Assembly: GCA_007753675.1 (NCBI GenBank) | Contig: CP036432.1 | Coordinates: 4,314,394 to 4,378,393 of the forward strand | DNA from: Stieleria magnilauensis | Lineage (GTDB): Bacteria > Planctomycetota > Planctomycetia > Pirellulales > Pirellulaceae | DNA length: 64,000 nucleotides | Direction: 5' to 3' | Shown here: positions 35,468 through 43,141 of the stretch, in pieces | Position numbering within the stretch: the first letter of the stretch is position 1 | Layout of the letters: every line of letters begins with the position of its first letter | Notes under the pieces: model-generated | Databases searched by the model: none | What the model was told of the DNA's origin: nothing | The model's input: the letters and a program-made list of their open reading frames with translations, nothing else | Program-made: the position numbers and the translations under genes

Positions 35468-36634
35468 GTGATCGCCAATCGAATTCAACAGGTACAAGAC
35501 CCCGTCATTCCGATCGTGGGACGATGGACGAGCGAACATCCCGGAACCATTTCGCTGGGCCAGGGCGTGGTGCACTACCCGCCGCCGCAGGAAGTGTTTC
35601 GGGCGGTCGCCGAATCCGCCCAGCCCGGTCGCGGATTGGATCGTTACGGGCCGGTCGCCGGGAATGACCCGCTGATCGAAGCGATCGAAAAGAAACTGAT
35701 CGCCGAAAACGAGATCGATCCGATCGCCGATCAATCGTCGGTCGTCTGCACGGCCGGTTCCAACATGGGATTCCTCAATGCCGTCCTGGCGATCGCCGAG
35801 ATCGGTGATGAGATCATCTTGTTGAGCCCGTATTACTTCAATCATCACATGGCGATCGAGATCGCCGGTTGCCGCCCCGTCGTCGTTCCGACCGATCGCG
35901 AAAACCAACCCGACATCGATGCCATCACGCAGGCGATCACACCACGCACCAAAGCCGTTGTCACAGTTTCGCCGAACAATCCGACGGGGGCGGTTTATTC
36001 AAAAGACGCTCTCGCGGAGATCAACCTGATGTGTGCCGCCCGCGGGCTGTACCATCTTTCTGACGAGGCCTACGAGTACTTCACTCACGACGGGGTGCGA
36101 CACTATTCGCCCGGTTCGGCCATCGGCGCGAGCGAACACACGATCTCGCTGTTCTCGCTTTCCAAGGCCTATGGGATGGCGGGCTGGCGAATCGGCTACT
36201 CGGTCGTCCCCAATCATCTGCTGGTGGGAATCAAAAAGATCCAAGACACCAATTTGATCTGCCCCCCGATCATCTGCCAGGTTGCCGCCGAAGCGGCGCT
36301 TCAAGTCGGCTCGCAGTGGTGTCGAAAGCAAATCACCGGGTTGACCGCTGTCCGCGATGCGACGCTGGAAACATTGTCCGAGCTGGGCGACCGAGTTCAG
36401 TTCGCCGTTCCCCAGGGCGCGTTCTATGTCTTGTTCCAATTGCAGACCGACCAGTCCGACATGGAACTGGTAGAAACACTGATTCGACAATTCGGGGTCG
36501 CCGTGTTGCCGGGCAGTGCATTTGGTGAGTCGAAAAGCTGCACCCTGCGTCTTTCGTATGGGGCACTCGATCCGCAATCGGTCAGCGAAGGCGTGGGGCG
36601 CCTCCGCGACGGTCTCGCCACACTCCTTTCCTGA
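35468..36634 (+). CDS. PLP-dependent aminotransferase, class I/II
   Basis: 388 residues, fold type I: ISLGQGVVHYPPPQEV, LDRYGPVAGNDPLIEA, the VSPNNPTGAVYS motif, LSDEAYEYF, and SLSKAYGMAGWRIGY with the PLP Lys, then a C-terminal Arg region (CTLRLSYG). The start is GTG. The omega-amidase gene begins 14 bp after its stop. Glutamine or methionine-oxoacid transaminases are often paired with an omega-amidase, so a glutamine transaminase K/MtnE-like role is likely. Aspartate or aromatic substrates remain possible. Confidence 0.88.
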   Translation: MIANRIQQVQDPVIPIVGRWTSEHPGTISLGQGVVHYPPPQEVFRAVAESAQPGRGLDRYGPVAGNDPLIEAIEKKLIAENEIDPIADQSSVVCTAGSNMGFLNAVLAIAEIGDEIILLSPYYFNHHMAIEIAGCRPVVVPTDRENQPDIDAITQAITPRTKAVVTVSPNNPTGAVYSKDALAEINLMCAARGLYHLSDEAYEYFTHDGVRHYSPGSAIGASEHTISLFSLSKAYGMAGWRIGYSVVPNHLLVGIKKIQDTNLICPPIICQVAAEAALQVGSQWCRKQITGLTAVRDATLETLSELGDRVQFAVPQGAFYVLFQLQTDQSDMELVETLIRQFGVAVLPGSAFGESKSCTLRLSYGALDPQSVSEGVGRLRDGLATLLS

Positions 36635-36648
36635 ACCGGTTACCAACG

Positions 36649-37452
36649 ATGCAGATTGCCGCCGTCCAATTGAACATGGCTTGGGAAGACAAAGCCGCCA
36701 ATCACCAGCGCCTCCGCGACTTGCTCTCCGCCGCCGCGATCCAGCCCGGCACGCTGGTGATCGTCCCTGAGATGTTTGAAACGGGATTCAGCATGAACGT
36801 GGACGTGACCGCCCAAAGCGAAGCCCGCGAAGGCGAAGCGTTGCTGCGAGATCTGGCGCGACAGTACGATGTCGCCATGATGGGCGGCGTGGCGAGCCCC
36901 GTCAGCGATGGTCGCTCGAGTAATCAATGCGTCGTCTACGCCCCCGACGGGACGCAGTTGGCACGCTATCAGAAAATGCATCCGTTTTCGATTACCGGTG
37001 AAGCAAACCATTACACCGCCGGCACGTCTCCGGTCGTGTTTCAATGGCAGGGCGTCAAGATCACCCCCTTCATCTGCTACGACCTCCGCTTCCCCGAAAT
37101 CTTTCGGCCGGCGATCCTCCGCGGCGCAGAACTGATCACCGTGATCGCCTGCTGGCCGGCCGTCCGCAGCGAGCACTGGGTGCGGCTGCTGCAAGCCCGG
37201 GCGATTGAGAATTTGGCGCCCGTCGTGGGAGTCAATCGCTGTGGCGAAGAACCGAAGCTGAAGTTCGACGGCCGAAGCTGCGCCTTCGATCACATGGGAA
37301 CCCCGCTCTTCGAAGCCTCTGACCAAGAGCAAGTCATCATCACCGAAATCGATCTCGAAGCGGCACGGCGGTGGCGTTCAAAATTCCCCGCCTTGCAAGA
37401 CATCACAGGCGTCAGCGATTCGGCTGTTGTTGACGATTCGACACCGAACTGA
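36649..37452 (+). CDS. Carbon-nitrogen hydrolase, omega-amidase-like
   Basis: 267 residues of the nitrilase superfamily. The catalytic Glu is in VIVPEMFETGFSMN, the Lys in ARYQKMHPFSI, and the Cys in PFICYDLRFPEIFRPA. Length and motifs resemble the YafV/Nit2 branch, which hydrolyses alpha-ketoglutaramate or alpha-ketosuccinamate left by glutamine or asparagine transaminases. The adjacent upstream aminotransferase supports this. Its stop lies just before the IS110 element, which appears to have inserted downstream without breaking the gene. Confidence 0.88.
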   Translation: MQIAAVQLNMAWEDKAANHQRLRDLLSAAAIQPGTLVIVPEMFETGFSMNVDVTAQSEAREGEALLRDLARQYDVAMMGGVASPVSDGRSSNQCVVYAPDGTQLARYQKMHPFSITGEANHYTAGTSPVVFQWQGVKITPFICYDLRFPEIFRPAILRGAELITVIACWPAVRSEHWVRLLQARAIENLAPVVGVNRCGEEPKLKFDGRSCAFDHMGTPLFEASDQEQVIITEIDLEAARRWRSKFPALQDITGVSDSAVVDDSTPN

Positions 37453-37846
37453 GCGACGATAGCGGCTCAGCATGGCTATCGAAACCTGAATCACCCTCCC
37501 TGGCAGGGCATCGGTGGGTGCGGGGCCACGGAAGCCCTCCCTTATAGCATCTCCTCAGTGTTCGGCGTTGAGCGTCCTTGCCATCGCGCAGCCCTTTCCG
37601 CAGCGCAGCTTTGGCATGGCGGATTCTCAACGCCGCGCTGATTATTATTTGAAGCGGTAGCCAGCGGAGTGCTACGGATCCCCTCCCCAGCCGCATGACG
37701 GCTTAGCGAGACTTCCGAGCACACCGCTCGCTTCATCCCAAAACGGATCACTCAGATGTAGCTTAGCGGGCTCTCTATAAGGTTTCCGAAGTGGGTGAGG
37801 CTGGACTACCAATCACACAAGCCTTTCAACTCGGTGAGACTACAGC
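37453..37846 (+). ncRNA. IS110 left non-coding end, candidate bridge RNA
   Basis: 394 bp between the omega-amidase stop and the transposase start; no gene is seen. It contains a strong stem-loop at 37563-37635: CGGCGTTGAG pairs perfectly with CTCAACGCCG, followed inward by 4 and 5 more base pairs and a 31-nt loop holding a direct repeat GCGCAGC (37586-37592 and 37603-37609). Smaller hairpins lie at 37657-37675 (GTAGC/GCTAC), 37689-37703 (AGCCG/CGGCT) and 37716-37730 (CGAGC/GCTCG). IS110 elements of the IS621 type carry a bridge RNA in this place; the call here is by position and folding. The exact element boundary is not determined. Confidence 0.6.
37563..37635 (+). repeat. Main stem-loop of the IS110 left end
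   Basis: A 10-bp perfect outer stem, a 1x1 mismatch, GTCC/GGAT (one G-T pair), a 2-nt bulge and GCCAT/ATGGC close a 31-nt loop. The size and open loop resemble guide-bearing loops of known bridge RNAs. Confidence 0.75.
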
Positions 37847-39118
37847 ATGAACGACAATTCACCCACACTCAACCAATCCATCGCGCTTTTTGTTGGAATC
37901 GATTGGGCTGATCAGAAACATGACTGCCACATCATTGATTCTCAAGGCAGAGAATCGGCGATGGAACTGCCCCACACCCCCGAAGCGATCAACCAATGGA
38001 TCGCCAAGATGACTGAGAAAGCCAAGGGCGGGAAAATCGCGATCATGCTCGAACAGTCCAAGGGCCCCCTGATCCATGCCTTGATGTTCCGTCAGAACAT
38101 CGTTCTCTACCCGATTAACCCTAAACAACTCTCTCGCTATCGAGAAAGCTATCCGGGTGGCGATGGCAAAAGTGATCCTACCGACGCGATGTATCTGGCC
38201 AGGCTTCTTCGCGAACGAATCGAGACCCTTAAGGCATGGCTGCCTGATGATGAGCAGACGCGATTGCTGAACCGGCTTTGCGAGCAAAGACGCTTCATCG
38301 TAGGCAGCCAAACAAAACTGCGTCAGCAGCTTATCAGCGTACTTAAACAGTATTTTCCTGTAGTTTTGGAGCTGTTCGGCAAATCCCACCAGCTGGATTT
38401 GCTACTGGCTGTACTCAAGCGGTGGCCTGATCCCAGGCAACTCCGTCGTGCTGATCGTCGGTTGATTGTTCGGGTTCTGCGAGAACACGGAGTCCGAAAT
38501 GAGGAGCGGCAAGAAGAAGCCCTCGATGCCATTCGTAGCTCGCCGTTGCTCTGCGATGACTCTGCCCTGATCACTCCCATGTCCATGACGGTTAAGCATT
38601 TGGCTCAGCAAATCGAAGGATCCATCAAAACGATTGAGCAGTTCGACCAACAGATTAGCGAGTCGTTCAAGGCTCACGGCGATGCCCACCTGTTCTCCTC
38701 GCTCCGAGGAGCCGGCCCAGCACTTGCGCCTCGACTTCTGTGTGCGTTCGGTTCGCAGCGTGATCGCTGGTCCGATGCCGATGAACTGGCTTCCTTTAGC
38801 GGAATCGCACCCATCACGCGTCAAAGCGGAAAGCAGCGTCATGTTCAACGGCGCTATGCCTGCCCGAAATACCTTCGCCAAACCTTTCATGAGTTTGCAG
38901 CCGCAGCCCGGACATGGTGTCCGTGGACCAAAGCTCGCTACCAAATGTTACGAGCCCAAGGAATGAAACACCACGCGGTGCTACGCAAGCTCGCACGTAG
39001 TTGGATCCGGATTCTCTACCGCGTCTGGCAGACCCGCATCCCGTTCGACTGTGGTCGATACATTGAAACTCTCAAACGCCGATTACCCGGTATCGTCCCC
39101 TACCTCGAAAATTCCTGA
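37847..39118 (+). CDS. IS110-family transposase (RuvC-like DEDD recombinase)
   Basis: 423 residues. The N-terminal DEDD domain has Asp19 in FVGIDWADQKH, Glu69 in IAIMLEQSKGPL, and Asp110/Asp113 in GKSDPTDAMYLARLL. A helical coiled middle follows. The C-terminal Transposase_20 domain has LRGAGPALAPRLLCAFG and DELASFSGIAPITRQSG with the candidate catalytic Ser, then KYLRQTFHEFAAAARTW. The frame is intact, so the element may be active. IS110 enzymes act without terminal inverted repeats and are guided by an RNA from the non-coding end. Its base composition looks less GC-rich than its neighbours. Confidence 0.93.
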   Translation: MNDNSPTLNQSIALFVGIDWADQKHDCHIIDSQGRESAMELPHTPEAINQWIAKMTEKAKGGKIAIMLEQSKGPLIHALMFRQNIVLYPINPKQLSRYRESYPGGDGKSDPTDAMYLARLLRERIETLKAWLPDDEQTRLLNRLCEQRRFIVGSQTKLRQQLISVLKQYFPVVLELFGKSHQLDLLLAVLKRWPDPRQLRRADRRLIVRVLREHGVRNEERQEEALDAIRSSPLLCDDSALITPMSMTVKHLAQQIEGSIKTIEQFDQQISESFKAHGDAHLFSSLRGAGPALAPRLLCAFGSQRDRWSDADELASFSGIAPITRQSGKQRHVQRRYACPKYLRQTFHEFAAAARTWCPWTKARYQMLRAQGMKHHAVLRKLARSWIRILYRVWQTRIPFDCGRYIETLKRRLPGIVPYLENS

Positions 39119-39326
39119 AATCCGAAAACAAGCCACTTGCTCAGAGCTCAGATGTCTCGCTACGCTCGCCCCTCCCGCACACGGGAGCGTTACTACTTTA
39201 CTGGGTGCCTATGGGGTCGATCGCAGCGAGGGAACGGTCGACCGATCGTCGCTGTGAGACCACCACGACGGATGGGTTCGGATCGCGTTGCGCGTTGTGG
39301 GTTCGCCGTGTGGCTTGGCAGGGCAC

Positions 39327-39332
39327 TATAAT
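39327..39332 (+). promoter_or_regulatory. Consensus -10 box upstream of dps
   Basis: A perfect TATAAT lies 38 bp before the dps start codon. The -35 region is weak (TTCGCC at 39302-39307, 19 bp spacing), so an activator may be needed. AAGGA at 39359-39363 is the Shine-Dalgarno. Confidence 0.5.
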
Positions 39333-39370
39333 GCAGACGTCTTTACCAGTTTTTCGTGAAGGAAACCCAA

Positions 39371-39808
39371 ATGAGTTCTTCTGTTGTTGATGCGTTGCGA
39401 CAGGTCGTTGCCGATTCGTACGCGTTGATTGGTCAAACACACCTTTGTCATTGGAATGTCCGCGGTCCCGGCTTCTTTTCGCTGCACAACGCGTTCGAGC
39501 TTCAGTACACCGAATTGTTTGCCGCGGTGGATGAGATCGCCGAACGGATTCGTGCCAAAGGCGCCCTGGCTCCCGGCGGCCTGACCAATCTGGCGAATAT
39601 GGCGGGCATTCCCGAGATCGCCGAAGACGCGACGGCCGATCAGATGGTCAAGCATCTGATCGAGGCCAACGAAAAATTGCTCGGCGATCTGAAGAAGGCG
39701 CGTGACATCGCCGGCGAAGCAAGCGATTCCGAATCCGAGGACCTGATGATCGCTCGCATTCAAGTCCATGAGAAAACCGTGTGGATGTTGAGGAGTTACC
39801 TCGGGTAA
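39371..39808 (+). CDS. dps: Dps-family DNA-protecting ferritin-like protein
   Basis: 145 residues forming a four-helix ferritin-like bundle. The conserved ferroxidase segment reads LIGQTHLCHWNVRGPGFFSL then LHNAFELQYTELFAAVDEIAERI, providing the His, Asp and Glu ligands shared between subunits. Known relatives oxidise iron with hydrogen peroxide and protect DNA. The N-terminus is short, lacking the Lys-rich tail used by E. coli Dps for DNA binding. I chose the ATG at 39371 because AAGGA precedes it. It lies right after the insertion sequence. Confidence 0.92.
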   Translation: MSSSVVDALRQVVADSYALIGQTHLCHWNVRGPGFFSLHNAFELQYTELFAAVDEIAERIRAKGALAPGGLTNLANMAGIPEIAEDATADQMVKHLIEANEKLLGDLKKARDIAGEASDSESEDLMIARIQVHEKTVWMLRSYLG

Positions 39809-39937
39809 TGCCGCACCGGCCGCAGCAATGTTTCTGAAATCCGACTCAATTCGCCGCCGTGGAATCGGCGGCGTGGCGAGTTTGGAATGACGATCCAATT
39901 CTGCCCGACGGATGCGTCGTAAGGTTCACCGTTACTG

Positions 39938-40714
39938 ATGAGATCGACCATGGGATCGAGCCGGAAAATTGTATCCGGCATCTGGATTATTCTACTGACG
40001 ATCACGACTGGATGTGGTCGCCCCTCGGAAACGACAGTGCCAAGCGACCCGACCAGCACCGATCGAAAGAAGCAGGACGATTCCTTTGCGTTGCTGCGTC
40101 GTCAAATGGTGGCCAGGCAACTTGCTGGCCGTGGTATCAAGAATGAACGTGTGCTCGATGCGATTCGACGCGTCCCTCGTCATCAATTCGTCCCGAAGCG
40201 ATTGCAAGACCGGGCCTATCATGACTCGCCGCTTCCGATCGGCAACGGACAAACCATTTCCCAGCCTTACATCGTCGGCTTGATGACCGAGTTGGTTGAT
40301 CTGCAGGCTGACGATCGAGTGCTGGATGTCGGGACCGGGTCGGGATATCAAGCGGCCGTGTTGGCGGAATTGGTCCAGCATGTCGACAGCATCGAGATCG
40401 TCGAATCGTTGGCCAAGGCTGCAGAGGTGCGATTGAAAATGCTCGGGTACAAGAACATCCGTGTCCGCCACGGTGACGGCTACGCCGGGTTGCCGAACGA
40501 AGCTCCGTTCGACGCAATTGTTGTCGCCGCAGCCCCTGATCATGTGCCACCAGCGTTGATCGACCAACTCGCCCCCGGCGGCAAAATGGTGATCCCGGTC
40601 GGCGATCGGGTTCAATCACTGATCCTGATTGAGAAACAAAGCGACGGAGAGGTGGTTCGTCGAAACGTGGCCCCCGTGATGTTCGTCCCGATGACGGGCG
40701 AAGCGGAAAGGTGA
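39938..40714 (+). CDS. pcm: Protein-L-isoaspartate O-methyltransferase, predicted lipoprotein
   Basis: 258 residues. The enzyme domain (about 50-255) is clear: MVARQLAGRGIKNERVLDAI, VPRHQFVP, PIGNGQTISQPYIVGLMTE, VLDVGTGSGYQAAVLAELV and PPALIDQLAPGGKMVIPVG. It repairs isoaspartyl residues in damaged proteins with SAM. Unusually, the N-terminus is a lipoprotein signal (IWIILLTITTGCGR, with the acylated Cys after TTG), so the enzyme should be outside the cytoplasm, where SAM is not expected. An ATG at 39950 is an alternative start and keeps the signal. Confidence 0.9.
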   Translation: MRSTMGSSRKIVSGIWIILLTITTGCGRPSETTVPSDPTSTDRKKQDDSFALLRRQMVARQLAGRGIKNERVLDAIRRVPRHQFVPKRLQDRAYHDSPLPIGNGQTISQPYIVGLMTELVDLQADDRVLDVGTGSGYQAAVLAELVQHVDSIEIVESLAKAAEVRLKMLGYKNIRVRHGDGYAGLPNEAPFDAIVVAAAPDHVPPALIDQLAPGGKMVIPVGDRVQSLILIEKQSDGEVVRRNVAPVMFVPMTGEAER

Positions 40715-40766
40715 ACTGACGTCCGGCGGCGGGCAGCGGTTTCAGAATCAACCGAGCGGTTTTGGG

Positions 40767-40772
40767 TATACT
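40767..40772 (+). promoter_or_regulatory. Possible -10 box upstream of the cytochrome c peroxidase gene
   Basis: TATACT at 40767-40772 lies 36 bp before the start codon; the -35 (TTCAGA, 20 bp upstream) is poor. A GAGGAGC Shine-Dalgarno precedes the ATG. Confidence 0.3.
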
Positions 40773-40808
40773 GCCAGAGATTCACCACTTGCCGCGAGGA
40801 GCATTACG

Positions 40809-41921
40809 ATGAAACCGCTGGGATTGAACAACGTCGGGTTGGCCATGGTCCTTTTGATCGGAGGTTGGATGGCTGGTTATGACGGGCATGCCGTCGAAGC
40901 GGTTGATTTGGAAGCCGCCAATCCGCTGATACCGATTCCTGATCCTCCGCTGGGGATCGGCGGTGAAAAAAATCTTCCCGCGACGCTGTTGGACTTGGAC
41001 GACCCGCCGACTCCCGAAACCGTTCGACTCGGCCGCTGGTTGTTTTTTGACAAACGACTTTCGGCCGACAACACGGTGTCGTGCGCGACCTGCCACAAAC
41101 CGGAAAACGCCTTCTCCGAAACGACTCCGGTTTCGACAGGGATCGGCGGCCAGAAAGGGGGCCGCAAGGCGCCTTCGTTCACCAACCAGGCGTGGGCCAC
41201 GCTTCCCCATTTTTTCTGGGATGGACGGGCGGCGTCACTCGATGAGCAGGCCGGCGGTCCGATGACCAATCCGATCGAAATGGGACAGAAGGACCACAGC
41301 GTCGTTGTCGGCAAGATCGCGGCGATCCCGGGTTATGCAAAATACTTCGAAGAATCGTTCGGCACTCCGGAGGTGACGATCGAAAGAATCACCAAGGCGA
41401 TTGCGGACTACGAGCGGACTCGAATGAGCGGCAATTCCGCCTGGGATCGCTACGTCGCCGGTGACAAGTCGGCGCTCTCCGAAGACGCCAAAAAGGGTCG
41501 CACGCTGTTCTTCGGTAACGGGTTTTGTAACAACTGCCACAAGGGCCCCAACCTGACCGACAGTGATTTCCACAACCTGGGCGTGGGCTGGGACGAAAAA
41601 ACCCAGACCTTTGCCGATGAAGGTCGTTACGCGGTGACCGAGGACGAAAAAGATAAAGGTGCCTTCAAAACACCTTCGCTCCGAGATGTCAGCAAACGCG
41701 CCCCCTACATGCACGACGGCTCCATGAAAACACTGGAGGAGGTCGTCAAGTTCTACAGCAAGGGCGGAACCCCCAATCCCTACTTGGACCGTAAAATCGA
41801 TCGGCGGTTTGCCGAGCAATTGGACTTTACCGATGCCCAAGTCAACCAATTGGTCAAGTTCATGGAATCGCTTGACGGCGAAGGCTATCAGGACACCGAG
41901 CCGGCGGCATTTCCCCAATAG
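40809..41921 (+). CDS. Di-haem cytochrome c peroxidase (CcpA/MauG family)
   Basis: 370 residues with an N-terminal export signal (GLAMVLLIGGWMAGY). Two c-type haem sites are present: CATCHKP at 92-96 and CNNCHKG at 240-244. GRKAPSFTNQAW, FFWDGRAASLDEQAG and TPSLRDVSKRAPYMHDGS are typical of bacterial di-haem peroxidases, which reduce hydrogen peroxide in the periplasm using cytochrome or copper-protein electrons. Separate from the downstream signalling genes by 224 bp. Confidence 0.93.
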   Translation: MKPLGLNNVGLAMVLLIGGWMAGYDGHAVEAVDLEAANPLIPIPDPPLGIGGEKNLPATLLDLDDPPTPETVRLGRWLFFDKRLSADNTVSCATCHKPENAFSETTPVSTGIGGQKGGRKAPSFTNQAWATLPHFFWDGRAASLDEQAGGPMTNPIEMGQKDHSVVVGKIAAIPGYAKYFEESFGTPEVTIERITKAIADYERTRMSGNSAWDRYVAGDKSALSEDAKKGRTLFFGNGFCNNCHKGPNLTDSDFHNLGVGWDEKTQTFADEGRYAVTEDEKDKGAFKTPSLRDVSKRAPYMHDGSMKTLEEVVKFYSKGGTPNPYLDRKIDRRFAEQLDFTDAQVNQLVKFMESLDGEGYQDTEPAAFPQ

Positions 41922-42145
41922 TGCGGCTGCACCGCGAACGTGTTCCCGCCCCGACCCCGCGGATCGCGTTTTCGACGAGTTAGCAACGAGCGGGAACATC
42001 GATTCAATCAACCGTCCCACTGTGAATCATGTCGCGAGGTTGATGGAAACACCTGAGACGGGATCGGCAAATTCGGATAAACTGTGGTGGCGATTTAGCC
42101 CGACAAGAACGGACCACACCTACCCCGTGCCGGAGGACAGCATCG

Positions 42146-43141
42146 ATGCGAAGGAAGCGTCTATCGGTTGCGTTGGTGGTGATCGCGGGTGTTTTCGCCG
42201 TCTTAGCAATCGAAACGCTGGAAAATTGGAGCGGGAAACGCGAAACGGAAACGCCTTTATTGTTGGGCACGAATTTGTGGCTTGGCTACGAACCCCTTTT
42301 TCTGGCGCGTGATCTCGGTCATTTTGATGAGAACTCTGTTCGATTGGTCGAGTGCGCGTCCTCGAGTCAAGTGATTCGCCAATTTCGTGACAATACGATC
42401 CAGGCTGCCGCATTGACGATGGATGAAGTCTTGTTATTGAGAGAGCGCGGTCTGGACCTGCGTGTGGTGCTGGTCATGGACATCTCACAAGGCGGCGACG
42501 CGATTCTTGCCCAGGGCGACGTGCAGGATTTGGCCGATCTCCGTGGGCGCAAGGTCGGGGTGGAGAACTCCGCCTTGGGCGCATTCGTGCTGACGCGTGC
42601 CCTGCAAAAGGTTGACCTCTCCGTCCAGGACGTGACCATTGTGTCGGTGGAAGCGGACGAACACGAACAAACATTTCTATCGCAAAAGATCGACGCGGTC
42701 GTGACGTTTGACCCCGTCCGCAGCCGACTGCTGGCTGCCGGAGCGATCCAATTGTTTGACAGCACCGATATGCCGAATGAAATCGTCGATGTCCTGGTCG
42801 TCCGAGCCGACGCATGGGAGCAACATCAATCGCACCTCGTCACGGCCCTGCGCGGGTGGTTCAAGGCACTCGAGTACCTCCGAGAAAACCCCGACGAAGC
42901 ACTCCGCCGCGTGTCACTGAGGATCAAGCTGACACCCGAGCAGATCAGGCAGAGCCAAAAGGGTTTGCACGCGCCGAACTTACAGCAAAACCTGTCGCTA
43001 CTCGCTGGGCAACCCTCTCCGTTAGAAGAAAACTCGCATCGCTTATCCAAGGTGATGGTCGATAACGCGTTGCTGGGAAAGGAGGTGGTTCTTTCCGATT
43101 GCATTTCGGCCGAGCCGTTGATGGAGGTGTCGGCGCGATGA
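42146..43141 (+). CDS. NMT1/THI5-like (SsuA/TauA-type) periplasmic binding protein
   Basis: 331 residues. An N-terminal hydrophobic segment (SVALVVIAGVFAVLAIETL) acts as signal or anchor, followed by a two-lobed binding fold: LGTNLWLGYEPLFLARDLGH, SSSQVIRQFRDNTIQAAALT, LADLRGRKVGVENSALGAFV and QKIDAVVTFDPVRSRLLAAG. Such proteins usually deliver sulfonates, nitrate or thiamine precursors to an ABC importer, but no permease or ATPase is near. Instead its stop overlaps the histidine kinase start by 4 bp (ATGA), which suggests it serves as the ligand receptor for that kinase. A GGAGGA Shine-Dalgarno lies 8 bp before the ATG. Confidence 0.88.
   Translation: MRRKRLSVALVVIAGVFAVLAIETLENWSGKRETETPLLLGTNLWLGYEPLFLARDLGHFDENSVRLVECASSSQVIRQFRDNTIQAAALTMDEVLLLRERGLDLRVVLVMDISQGGDAILAQGDVQDLADLRGRKVGVENSALGAFVLTRALQKVDLSVQDVTIVSVEADEHEQTFLSQKIDAVVTFDPVRSRLLAAGAIQLFDSTDMPNEIVDVLVVRADAWEQHQSHLVTALRGWFKALEYLRENPDEALRRVSLRIKLTPEQIRQSQKGLHAPNLQQNLSLLAGQPSPLEENSHRLSKVMVDNALLGKEVVLSDCISAEPLMEVSAR

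Larger units (their letters stand above)
37453..39200 (+). mobile_element. IS110-family insertion sequence (approximate limits)
   Basis: Composed of the ~394-bp non-coding left part, the transposase gene, and a short right end containing a perfect CTCCCG-CACA-CGGGAG hairpin at 39172-39187. No terminal inverted repeats or target duplication can be used to fix the ends, as usual for this family; both limits are estimates between the omega-amidase stop and the dps promoter. Confidence 0.6.
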
